A stretch of 64,000 nt of DNA, taken from contig NZ_CP106879.1 in assembly GCF_025677645.1 (NCBI RefSeq), positions 1,798,001 to 1,862,000 of the forward strand. Reading direction: 5' to 3'. Shown piece after piece: positions 41,255-49,821 of the stretch; position 1 is the first letter of the stretch; every line of letters starts with the position of its first letter. Source of the DNA: Curtobacterium poinsettiae (GTDB lineage Bacteria > Actinomycetota > Actinomycetes > Actinomycetales > Microbacteriaceae). A program made the translations under genes and the position numbers. Under the pieces are notes generated by a model, which was given only the letters and a program-made list of their open reading frames with translations, was not told the origin of the DNA and did no database searches.

Positions 41255-42364
41255 ATGACCACCACTCCGCTCGCTCCGGGTTACACCCGCACTCGTCCCG
41301 CTACGGGAGCCCGCAAGGGCACCTCGACCTACTCCGCGCTGCTGGCGCAGGTGAAGGAGAACGGCCTGCTCCGCCGTCGTACCGGTTTCTACTGGGCACT
41401 GTTCGGCGCACTCGTCGGCAGCCTCGCCCTCGCCTGGGTCGCGTTCGCGTTCCTGGGTGACTCGTGGTTCCAGCTGATCGTGGCCGGTGCGCTGGGTGTG
41501 CTGTTCACGCAGTTCGCGTTCCTGTCGCACGAGGCTGCGCACCGTCAGGTGTTCGAGTCCCAGAAGTGGAACGACCGTGCGGGCCGCTGGCTCGGCACGT
41601 TCCTGGTGGGGCTCAGCTACTCGTGGTGGATGAACAAGCACACCCGCCACCACGGCAACCCGAACACCGTCGGCAAGGACCCGGACATCGCCCCCGACGG
41701 CATCCGGTTCCTGCCGGAGGACGCGGCCGCCGTCAAGGGCGGTGCGATGAAGACCTTCATGCGCTTCCAGGGGTGGCTGTTCTTCCCCCTCCTGACGCTC
41801 GAGGGCCTGAACCTGCACCGCTACGCCGTGATGTCGATCGTCACCGGCAACGGCACGAAGGCCGACAAGAAGCACCGCCTCATCGAGGGCGCCCTGCTGG
41901 TGGCGCGGTTCGCGATCTACCTGACGGTGGTGTTCTGGTTCCTGCCGTTCGGGATGGCGTGTGCGTTCCTCGGGGTGCAGCTGGCCGTGTTCGGCGTGAT
42001 GATGGGGGCTTCGTTCGCCCCGAACCACAAGGGCATGCCGACGATCGCGCACGACGCGAAGGTCGACTTCTTCTCCCGTCAGGTGCGCACCTCGCGCAAC
42101 ATCCGTGGTGGCTGGTGGGTGTCGTTCCTGATGGGTGGGCTGAACTACCAGGTCGAGCACCACCTGTTCCCGTCGATGCCGCGGCCGGCGCTGAAGCAGG
42201 CCCGCCTGCTGGTGCGTGACCACTGCGACACCCTCGACGTGCCGTACACCGAGACCACGCTGCTGCGTTCCTACGGCATCGTCGTCCGGTACCTCAACCG
42301 CGTCGGACTCGCCGCCCGCGACCCCTTCGCCTGCCCGATGGTCGCGCAGCTGCGCATCCACTGA
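41255..42364 (+). CDS. Membrane fatty-acid desaturase (acyl-lipid type)
   Basis: 369 residues, four or more membrane helices. Three histidine boxes: HEAAH at 92-96, HTRHH at 129-133 and QVEHH at 299-303 (the Q/H-x-x-H-H form of front-end and acyl-lipid desaturases). These bind the di-iron centre that introduces a double bond using O2 and reducing equivalents. The next gene downstream is a cold-shock protein, fitting membrane adaptation to cold. TAGGGT (41178-41183) could be the -10 box. Confidence 0.94.
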   Translation: MTTTPLAPGYTRTRPATGARKGTSTYSALLAQVKENGLLRRRTGFYWALFGALVGSLALAWVAFAFLGDSWFQLIVAGALGVLFTQFAFLSHEAAHRQVFESQKWNDRAGRWLGTFLVGLSYSWWMNKHTRHHGNPNTVGKDPDIAPDGIRFLPEDAAAVKGGAMKTFMRFQGWLFFPLLTLEGLNLHRYAVMSIVTGNGTKADKKHRLIEGALLVARFAIYLTVVFWFLPFGMACAFLGVQLAVFGVMMGASFAPNHKGMPTIAHDAKVDFFSRQVRTSRNIRGGWWVSFLMGGLNYQVEHHLFPSMPRPALKQARLLVRDHCDTLDVPYTETTLLRSYGIVVRYLNRVGLAARDPFACPMVAQLRIH

Positions 42365-42380
42365 CGCCGTGCTGGCGATC

Positions 42381-42590
42381 TTGCCCACCGGCACCGTGAA
42401 GTGGTTCGACCACGCCAAGGGCTACGGCTTCATCCACCCCGATGACGGGTCCGCAGACCTGTTCGCGCACTTCTCGAGCATCGTCGAGACGACCGACGCC
42501 CGGCCGCTCGCCCAGGACGACCACGTGCAGTACGAGGTCGGCCCCGGCAAGAAGGGGCCCCAGGCCAACACCATCTCGGTCATCCGCTGA
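42381..42590 (+). CDS. Cold-shock domain protein
   Basis: 69 residues if started at TTG 42381 (MPTGTVKWFDHAKGYGFI), matching the family's usual beginning; GTG 42369 would add four residues. RNP1 is KGYGFI, RNP2 DLFAHFSSI. It binds single-stranded RNA/DNA as an RNA chaperone. It lies 16 bases after the desaturase and before a strong terminator, so the two probably share a transcript. Confidence 0.9.
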   Translation: MPTGTVKWFDHAKGYGFIHPDDGSADLFAHFSSIVETTDARPLAQDDHVQYEVGPGKKGPQANTISVIR

Positions 42591-42606
42591 TCGGCACCAC
42601 CACGAG

Positions 42607-42641
42607 CAACGCCCCGACCGGTCCGGTCGGGGCGTTGTTCG
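42607..42641 (+). terminator. Rho-independent terminator after desaturase/csp
   Basis: CAACGCCCCGACCG (42607-42620), 3-base loop, CGGTCGGGGCGTTG (42624-42637), then TTCGTT. A perfect 14-bp stem; the only hairpin in the window with a recognisable T-containing tail. Confidence 0.85.
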
Positions 42642-42686
42642 TTGCGCGCGTGACCGCGGTCGCGGCCGACCGAGTCTCGCCCTGCC

Positions 42687-42722
42687 GGACAGGTTGCGGG
42701 CCCCGGCACCCGCAACCTGTCC
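42687..42722. repeat. Hairpin flanked by 11-bp direct repeats
   Basis: GGACAGGTTGCGGG pairs with CCCGCAACCTGTCC across an 8-base loop. The direct repeat GACCGAGTCTC occurs at 42668-42678 and 42727-42737, framing the hairpin. Confidence 0.75.
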
Positions 42723-42786
42723 GCGGGACCGAGTCTCCGCCGCCCCTGCCCCCCCCCCCGGCCACGAGCCTTGGCCGTGAGCTCGC

Positions 42787-42850
42787 TCCGAGCGACAGCT
42801 CACGTCCGCTGGCCCACGGAAGATGTCGCTCAGCGTGGAACGAGGCGGGC
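42787..42850. repeat. Third intergenic repeat family, copy A
   Basis: GAGCGACAGCTCACG ... ATGTCGCTCAGCGTGGAACG resembles 51664-51726 and contains a GCGACA/TGTCGC inverted pair. It lies just past the stop of the lipoprotein gene at 42857. Confidence 0.5.
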
Positions 42851-42856
42851 GTTCAC

Positions 42857-43360
42857 TCAGTCGTCGTTCAACGAACCCGGGAAACACCGCGAGAACGACG
42901 ACAACCGGACCTTCTTGGTGTCGTTGTAGATCGTGATGAGGTACTGGTCGTCGTTCGTCCCGGTGAGCGTCAGTCGCTTCGCGCCCTTGTCGGTCGTGTC
43001 GATGGCAGCCGTGTACCCGTCGTCACGCACAGCGGCGGTGATCGCGTCGTAGGTCTCATCGACGTCCACTGGGCGTGCCAGGGTGATGGCGGCGCCGCCC
43101 GCTGCCGAGACAGCGGAGTCCGAGCAGGCCAGCAACGTCCAGTCGATCGCGCGGCTGCTGGCGATCACGTCGTCCGGGATCGCACCGATCAGCCGGTCTT
43201 GGATCTCGGTCGTTCGTCGTTCAGCAGTCGTCCGTGACACCGAGGCGGTTGCGCCCGGCTCGGGTTGTTCGTCCATCGATGATCCTCCCGCGCAAGCAGT
43301 GATGGACAGTGCGAACGTCGTCACGAAACCCGCGACGAACCAGGCGGAGCGGGTGGTCAC
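42857..43360 (-). CDS. Small lipoprotein, paralogue of the frameshifted gene at 43559-44039
   Basis: 167 residues from GTG 43360, which overlaps the upstream stop (GTGA). Signal peptide with lipobox SITAC (Cys about 21), an acidic linker, then a domain with WTLLACSDSAVSAAGG, TAAIDTTDKGAKRLTLTGT and YLITIYNDTKKVRLSSFSRCF. Most of these blocks recur in the frameshifted neighbour (WILLACSDSEVHSAGG, YLVTVDNESLTVRIASFSPC). I do not know the family. Last gene of a four-gene minus-strand group; possibly an immunity or accessory lipoprotein to the hydrolase fragments beside it (inference). Confidence 0.7.
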   Translation of the reverse strand: MTTRSAWFVAGFVTTFALSITACAGGSSMDEQPEPGATASVSRTTAERRTTEIQDRLIGAIPDDVIASSRAIDWTLLACSDSAVSAAGGAAITLARPVDVDETYDAITAAVRDDGYTAAIDTTDKGAKRLTLTGTNDDQYLITIYNDTKKVRLSSFSRCFPGSLNDD

Positions 43361-43506
43361 TCGAAATGCTCCTCGGCGAGTTGATCGAGGACGGCACCAT
43401 TGCCCTCGAGGCGTGCGACCTTGTCGTACTGGTCCATCAGGTCTCCGGGATCGTAGGGGTTCGCGTCGGTTTCGAAGCGGGCAGGAAGGGCCCAAGTGGA
43501 CAACAT
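43357..43506 (-). pseudogene. C-terminal fragment of a large alpha/beta-hydrolase-like protein
   Basis: 49 residues from ATG 43506 (the frame is open to 43590). NPYDPGDLMDQYDKVARLEGNGAVLDQLAEEHFE looks like the tail of a longer protein, since it has no start-proximal fold of its own. It shares the QYD-K/Q-VA-x-L pattern with the fragment at 44036-44275. Its stop overlaps the lipoprotein start, so it is placed as the upstream member of a module. It could be a real small gene. Confidence 0.45.
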
Positions 43507-43558
43507 CGCGTCGATGGACCCGGGCCGTGGTCCTGCGACGAGCGACCGCTCACGCCCC

Positions 43559-44039
43559 TCAGACTTCGTGAGGTGTCGAGGGGTGGACAAGGAGCCGGAG
43601 ATTGCAGGGCGAGAAGGAGGCGATCCGGACGGTCAGCGACTCGTTGTCGACAGTGACCAGGTACCTTGCCGGTGCCGGTGCCGGTGCCGGTGCCGGTGCC
43701 GGTGCCGGTGCCGGTGCTGAGCGCGAGCCGTTCGAGGCCCTTGCCGGTCCGGTTGGTCTCGGCAGTGAACAAGGGGTCCGCCGAGAACTCGGACCGGATC
43801 TTGCCGTAGGCGGGATCCACTGCCTCCGAGTCCGTCAGCCGCAGGATGATGCCGCCGGCAGAATGCACTTCTGAATCAGAACATGCGAGCAGTATCCACT
43901 TCCGAGTCATCTCAGACGAGACCTTCTCGGCGTCGAACGTGTCGGCGATCGTTTGTTGCACAGCACCCGCGCGCTCCTCGGACGCAGCGCGGGCCTCCGC
44001 TTGATCGGAACGCGATGACACTGTCGTCGTTGCCGTCAT
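43559..44039 (-). pseudogene. Frameshifted paralogue of the small lipoprotein, broken at a hexanucleotide tract
   Basis: Starts at ATG 44039 (overlapping the upstream stop). It reads MTATTTVSSRSDQ... WILLACSDSEVHSAGG ... GLERLALS, then enters a GTGCCG-type tract (about 43668-43717). The original frame beyond gives GKVPGHCRQR and loses similarity. The next frame gives ARYLVTVDNESLTVRIASFSPC and stops at 43559, matching the paralogue. So a one-base shift lies within or beside the tract. There is no signal peptide, unlike the paralogue. Sequencing error remains possible. Confidence 0.7.
43668..43717. repeat. GTGCCG hexanucleotide tandem tract
   Basis: About eight units of GGTGCC/GTGCCG. On the coding strand they read ACC GGC (Thr-Gly). 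The frame changes here relative to the paralogue. Confidence 0.9.
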
Positions 44040-44275
44040 GGGTTGCCCTCCAGCGCATGCTGGCCCGTAGCTTGCCCGACCTGCAGGATGTCTGCGTAGG
44101 GGTAGTCCGTGTACGTGGTCTCTCGGTCGGGCTTCCACGACTCAGGTATCCCGGCTCCGGAGAGCGACGCGACCTGATCGTACTGCGTGCCGAGGGTCTC
44201 AGAGGTCCTGATGTTCGCCAGGCCCCAGCTGTGCCCGATGGCCGTGGTCTGCGCGTCCGTCAGCTCGGAGTCCAC
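44036..44275 (-). pseudogene. Internal fragment of an alpha/beta hydrolase with GHSWG nucleophile elbow
   Basis: 79 residues from GTG 44275. TTAIGHSWGLANI is a serine-hydrolase nucleophile elbow (G-x-S-x-G), followed by LGTQYDQVASLSGAGIPESW and TYTDYPYADILQVGQ. This order fits the middle of a DUF1023-like alpha/beta hydrolase, without the front half or the His-containing end. Its stop overlaps the start of the frameshifted gene. Truncated by a palindromic repeat upstream. It could still be expressed. Confidence 0.5.
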
Positions 44276-44327
44276 GTGGTCCGAGCAGCGGCTCCCGCAC
44301 GCGGTGGGGCCGTGGGATCGCCGACGA

Positions 44328-44375
44328 GACGGCCCGGAGGCACGGTGTGGTCTGGCACCGCGCGTCCCGTCCGTC
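44328..44375. repeat. Palindromic intergenic repeat, copy 10 (diverged)
   Basis: GACGGCCCGGAGGCACGGTG, altered centre TGGTC, then TGGCACCGCGCGTCCCGTCC. It lies past the stop of the secreted protein gene at 44462 (minus strand). Confidence 0.82.
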
Positions 44376-44461
44376 GTTCCGCACGTCCAGCGCCGCCGAC
44401 GCAGGTCGGCCCGGACCGCGCTGTTGCGTGGTCCGGGCCGACTGTGGTGGTGCGGTAGGTG

Positions 44462-45145
44462 TTACTTGATCTGTGCGGTGATGGTGGCGGTGCCGACGAG
44501 GAGGCCGCGCTTGACGGCGTCGGTGCCGAAGGTCTTGTTCAGCAGGCCGGCGGCGTCCTCGGAGATGTGGACGGTGGTGCCGGTGAGGATGGCGTTGTCG
44601 CCCTCGAGCTGGAGGGGCTTGAGGGAGCCGCCGTGCAGCTCGAACAGGAACGCGTTGGCCGCGGCGACCTTGCCGTTGACGAGGACGTTGCCGTAGAGCT
44701 TGGACGAGCCCGGGTTCACGACGAAGTTCTCCAGCGTGACGGTGGTGTCACCGGCCTTCAGGGTCAGACCAGAGTCGTCGTGGTTCAGCAGGCCCTGCAC
44801 GTAGGGGCGGTAGTTGCCGTCCGGGGACCAGTAGGTGACCGACCCGGCGGTGATCGGGAACGACACCGACCCGTCTTCGAGGGTTGCGTCGCCGGAGACG
44901 CCGGGGGTGAGCTTCAGGGCGGTGAGGGCGTCGGTGAAGCCGGAGTCGAGCTTCACGGCGGTGGAACCACCGAGGACCTCGGGGACCGAGGCGACGGGTG
45001 CGGGGATCTTCGACTCGGACGAGGAGGACACCGTGTGCACGGTCGGGGTCGCGGCCTGGGCGGAGGAGATCCCGAACGCGGCACCGCCGAGGACGAGGGC
45101 GCCGGTCGTGGCGAGGGTGATGGAGGTCTTGAGGCTCTTACGCAT
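44462..45145 (-). CDS. Secreted protein, possibly HtaA-like
   Basis: 227 residues from ATG 45145 with AAAGGA upstream. Signal peptide SLKTSITLATTGALVLGGAAFG...AQA. One domain of about 175 residues, beta-rich: STAVKLDSGFTDALTALKLTPG, TAGSVTYWSPDGNYRPYVQGLL, TTVTLENFVVNPGSSKLYG, DAAGLLNKTFGTDAVKRGLLVG. I have seen this pattern in actinobacterial secreted proteins sometimes labelled HtaA-like, but no heme-ligand Tyr/His arrangement can be confirmed. No sortase motif or lipobox. Confidence 0.7.
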   Translation of the reverse strand: MRKSLKTSITLATTGALVLGGAAFGISSAQAATPTVHTVSSSSESKIPAPVASVPEVLGGSTAVKLDSGFTDALTALKLTPGVSGDATLEDGSVSFPITAGSVTYWSPDGNYRPYVQGLLNHDDSGLTLKAGDTTVTLENFVVNPGSSKLYGNVLVNGKVAAANAFLFELHGGSLKPLQLEGDNAILTGTTVHISEDAAGLLNKTFGTDAVKRGLLVGTATITAQIK

Positions 45146-45331
45146 CGTGATCAGTCCTTTGCTGTTGTCGCGCTCGGCGCGGCTGCTGTGTGCGCGCCGA
45201 ACACACCCTTGGTGGGGTGGAGAACCAGCGATGTGCGGCTGGTGAGCGCTCCGGGTGTTTCCCGGTCGTTGCAGGTGATTCGGCGTCGTCCGCCAGTCGG
45301 ATTGGAACGAGTTCTCCGGGGCGGCCGCCCC

Positions 45332-45337
45332 TATGCT
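45332..45337 (+). promoter_or_regulatory. -10 box TATGCT, leaderless start
   Basis: TATGCT ends six bases before the ATG at 45344. Confidence 0.5.
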
Positions 45338-45343
45338 CGGGCC

Positions 45344-45859
45344 ATGCGGGGAACGACGATCCGACCGACCACGGAGGACGACTGGGAATCCGTGCGGGCA
45401 CTGCGCCTGGAGATGCTCCAGGACACCCCGAAGGCGTACGGGGAGCGGCTCGCCGATGCGGAGCGGCTGCAGGAGCGTGAGTGGCGTCGACGCGGCCGCC
45501 GTGAGCACGACGTCGGCGGGACGACCCTCGCCGCGATCGGTGCCGACGGCCGGTGGGTCGGGACGATGGGGGTGTTCGTGCCCGGTCCCCGGGTCGGGCC
45601 GCTCCTGGTCGGCGTCTACGTTGCACCGTCGCACCGGGGTCGTCCCGCCGGGGTCGCCGACGCGCTGCTCGACGAGATCGAGCGGTGGGCAGCTGCACAC
45701 GGGTCGGCCCTGCGGCTGCACGTGCACCAGGGGAACAGCCGTGCGCAGGCCTTCTACGCCCGACGTGGCTACGAGCCGACAGGTGCGACCGAGGCGTACG
45801 TCCTCGAACCGAGCGAACTCGAGGTCGAGATGATCCGGCAGCTGCGGGGTTCGCTGTGA
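45344..45859 (+). CDS. GNAT-family N-acetyltransferase
   Basis: 171 residues. TIRPTTEDDWESVRALRLEML is the alpha1 region. LLVGVYVAPSHRGRPAGVADALLDEIERWA is motif A, with an R-G-R-P-A-G-type acetyl-CoA pyrophosphate loop, and LRLHVHQGNSRAQAFYARRGYEPTGATEAY is motif B. Substrate unknown. First of three genes joined by GTGA overlaps with two HAD hydrolases. Confidence 0.92.
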   Translation: MRGTTIRPTTEDDWESVRALRLEMLQDTPKAYGERLADAERLQEREWRRRGRREHDVGGTTLAAIGADGRWVGTMGVFVPGPRVGPLLVGVYVAPSHRGRPAGVADALLDEIERWAAAHGSALRLHVHQGNSRAQAFYARRGYEPTGATEAYVLEPSELEVEMIRQLRGSL

Positions 45860-46518
45860 CCGGCGGGACGGCCGGGTCCGCGGGGCCAGCCGTGCGGTGG
45901 CTGCTGTCCGACGTGGGCGGAGTCCTCGAACTCGTCGACGACGCCGCCTGGCCCGGGCAGTTCCGGGCGCGGTGGGCCGAGCGTCTCGGGATGACGACGG
46001 ACGACTTCTCCGCTCGCCTGGTCGCAGCGGACCTGCCCGACGCCTCCCGTCAGACCGGCGTCGTCGATCGCTACTGGGGTGCGATCGGGACGGCGCTCGG
46101 ACTGGAGGCCGACCAGCTCGCCGTCATGCGGGCCGACTTCTGGGATGCGTACTGCGGAACCCTGAACCAGCCGTTGTACGACTTCCTCGCCGGACTCCGG
46201 GGCACGATCGGCCTCGCGATCCTGTCGAACTCGGGCGACGGCGCTCGAGAGGAAGAGGAGCGGCGCTTCCGGTTCTCGGAGGTGTTCGACCCGATCTGCT
46301 ACTCCCACGAGATCGGTGTGAACAAGCCCGATGCCGAGGCGTTCCGCATCACGCTCGCGCGTCTCGGGGCGGACCCGGACGAGGTGTTCTTCGTGGACGA
46401 CGTGCCGGAGAACATCGAGGCCGCACGTGCGCTCGGCATCGGGGCGCACCTGCACGTCGACACCGACGAAACGATCCGGGTGCTCGGTGCGGTCGTGCGG
46501 GGGAGCGGCCAGCAGTGA
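45856..46518 (+). CDS. HAD-IA hydrolase with DVGGV motif
   Basis: 220 residues from GTG. Motif I is WLLSDVGGVLEL: the nucleophile Asp is present, but the usual +2 Asp is Gly, as in the D-x-G-G-V subgroup. Motif II is LAILSNSGDG, the Lys is in IGVNKPDAEAF, and motif IV is VFFVDDVPENIEAARALGI. A helical cap lies between motifs I and II. Loss of the general acid may lower or change phosphatase activity. In an operon with GNAT and a second HAD gene. Confidence 0.9.
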   Translation: MTGGTAGSAGPAVRWLLSDVGGVLELVDDAAWPGQFRARWAERLGMTTDDFSARLVAADLPDASRQTGVVDRYWGAIGTALGLEADQLAVMRADFWDAYCGTLNQPLYDFLAGLRGTIGLAILSNSGDGAREEEERRFRFSEVFDPICYSHEIGVNKPDAEAFRITLARLGADPDEVFFVDDVPENIEAARALGIGAHLHVDTDETIRVLGAVVRGSGQQ

Positions 46519-47165
46519 CCGTCGGCATCGTGTTCTTCGACGTCGACGGAACCCTCGTCAGTCCCGGTTCCAGCAGCAGCTTCCTGGCCGCCCGGTTCGG
46601 GCACCAGGAGGCGCTCGACGACGCCGAAGCCCGCTACGCCGACGGCGACCTCACCAACCAGCAGGTCAGCGAGGTCGACGCACTCGGGTGGCGTGGCACG
46701 TCCGTCGCGACGGTCGACCGGTGGCTGGACGACCTGCCGGTGTTGCCCGGAACCGAGACCGTCGTCGCGTGGTGCCGTGCCCACGACGTCGAACCTGTGC
46801 TCGCGTCGCTCGCGTGGCAGCCCGTGACCCGTTTCCTCGCGGGGCGGTTCGGGTTCGTCCCGAACGGCGGGCCCCGAGTCGGCGAGCACGGCGGCGTCCA
46901 CGACGGCACCGTCGCCGAGCACTTCGACGAGTTCGACAAGCGGGACCGGGCGCTCGCGCTCGCTCGTGACCTCGGTGTACCGATCGAACACTGCTGTGCC
47001 GTCGGGGACAGTCGCTCGGACATCCCGCTCTTCCAGGCGCTCCCCAGTGCGTTGGCGCTCAACGCGAGTCCGACGGCACGCGCGGCCGCGAGTGACGTGA
47101 TCGACGCGGATGACCTCTCGAGCATCATCCCCTGGCTCGACCGCTGGATCCGGGGACTCGCGTGA
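46515..47165 (+). CDS. HAD-IB phosphatase (SerB-like)
   Basis: 216 residues from GTG. Catalytic D9/D11 in FFDVDGTLVSPGSS; motif II LASLAWQP (unusual Ala-Ser); DKRDRALALARDLG has the Lys; AVGDSRSDIPLFQAL is motif IV. It fits small-molecule phosphatases of the phosphoserine-phosphatase branch; substrate unknown. Overlaps the previous HAD gene by 4 bases; stop followed by the acyl-CoA ligase. Confidence 0.88.
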   Translation: MTVGIVFFDVDGTLVSPGSSSSFLAARFGHQEALDDAEARYADGDLTNQQVSEVDALGWRGTSVATVDRWLDDLPVLPGTETVVAWCRAHDVEPVLASLAWQPVTRFLAGRFGFVPNGGPRVGEHGGVHDGTVAEHFDEFDKRDRALALARDLGVPIEHCCAVGDSRSDIPLFQALPSALALNASPTARAAASDVIDADDLSSIIPWLDRWIRGLA

Positions 47166-47190
47166 TCGATCGACTCCGAGCCGGATACGG

Positions 47191-47196
47191 CATGAT
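47191..47196 (+). promoter_or_regulatory. -10 box CATGAT, leaderless start
   Basis: CATGAT ends six bases before the GTG at 47203; close to TATGAT. No ribosome site. Confidence 0.4.
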
Positions 47197-47202
47197 CGGT
47201 CC

Positions 47203-48933
<1,731 letters not shown>

Positions 48934-48963
48934 CCGACGCGGGCGGCACCCAGGGCTCGGCAC

Positions 48964-49821
48964 GTGGAACTGATCGAGGACGTCACGCGCGGCGACTGGC
49001 TGCTGGCCCGGGCCGGCGCGTTCGCCTCGTTCGGCGGCGTCGCGGGCACCGGGTTCGAGGCGTACGTCCGGATCCTGCACCCGCTCCGAGCGGATCGCGA
49101 AGACCGTGCGACCGTGGACGAGTACGACGAGCACCCGGTCCTCGAGTCGGCCGAGTGGCGCTGGGCCGACGTCGCCGAGCGCACCCGTCGGACGATGGAC
49201 CCGCTCGTGTCGTGGCAGACGCTCAGCGGTCGGGACGACGAGTCGGACCTGTCCTTCGAGGACGGCTGGGTCGTCCACCCGCCCGAGACGGGCTGGTACG
49301 AGCCGATGCAACTCGCCGCGCTCACCGGGCTCCTCGCCGAGGCGACGTCGACCCCGGACGACCTGGTCGGTGCGATCTGGGACGGATGGGGCGACCTGAA
49401 CGGGACGTCGACGTTGGGCTTCGGGTGGCAGGGGAGTGGCGAGCCGACGGCGGCCGAGCGCGCGGAGATGCAGGAGTACATGGACCGGAAGCAGGCAGAG
49501 CACCGGCGGGAGCAGGCTGCGCTCCGGGAGTCGCTCGCGGGTCCGCGCTTCCTGTGGCCGGCCCGCGAGTGCTTCCTGCTCCCCATGTCCCTGTCGCAGC
49601 TCAGCGACCCGTCCTGGACGCACGACGCCCGCGTGGGCAAGGACGCCGACTTCGGGCACACCCCGCAGATGCTCTGGCCGGAAGGGCACGAGTGGGTGCT
49701 CGCCACCGAGATCGACTGGGACTCGACGATCGTCGCCGGGTCGCGGTCGCTCATCGACGCGGTCCTCGCCGACGACCGGTTCGAGGCGTACGAGGTCGAC
49801 GCGGACGGCTCCCCGGGCTGA
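48964..49821 (+). CDS. Uncharacterised actinobacterial cytoplasmic protein
   Basis: 285 residues from GTG. Rich in Trp and acidic residues: HPPETGWYEPMQLAALTGLLAEATSTPDDLVGAIWDGWGDLNG, RFLWPARECFLLPMSLSQLSD and TPQMLWPEGHEWVLATEIDWDSTIVAGS. No signal peptide, membrane helix or known catalytic motif. I recognise it only as a type of hypothetical protein common in high-GC actinobacteria. The gene is 30 bases after the ligase and could share its transcript. Confidence 0.8.
   Translation: MELIEDVTRGDWLLARAGAFASFGGVAGTGFEAYVRILHPLRADREDRATVDEYDEHPVLESAEWRWADVAERTRRTMDPLVSWQTLSGRDDESDLSFEDGWVVHPPETGWYEPMQLAALTGLLAEATSTPDDLVGAIWDGWGDLNGTSTLGFGWQGSGEPTAAERAEMQEYMDRKQAEHRREQAALRESLAGPRFLWPARECFLLPMSLSQLSDPSWTHDARVGKDADFGHTPQMLWPEGHEWVLATEIDWDSTIVAGSRSLIDAVLADDRFEAYEVDADGSPG

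Noticed and set aside
42749..42759. Run of 11 C bases as a phase-variation switch
   Set aside because: It lies outside any coding frame, so a length change would not alter a protein; it could also be a sequencing artefact.
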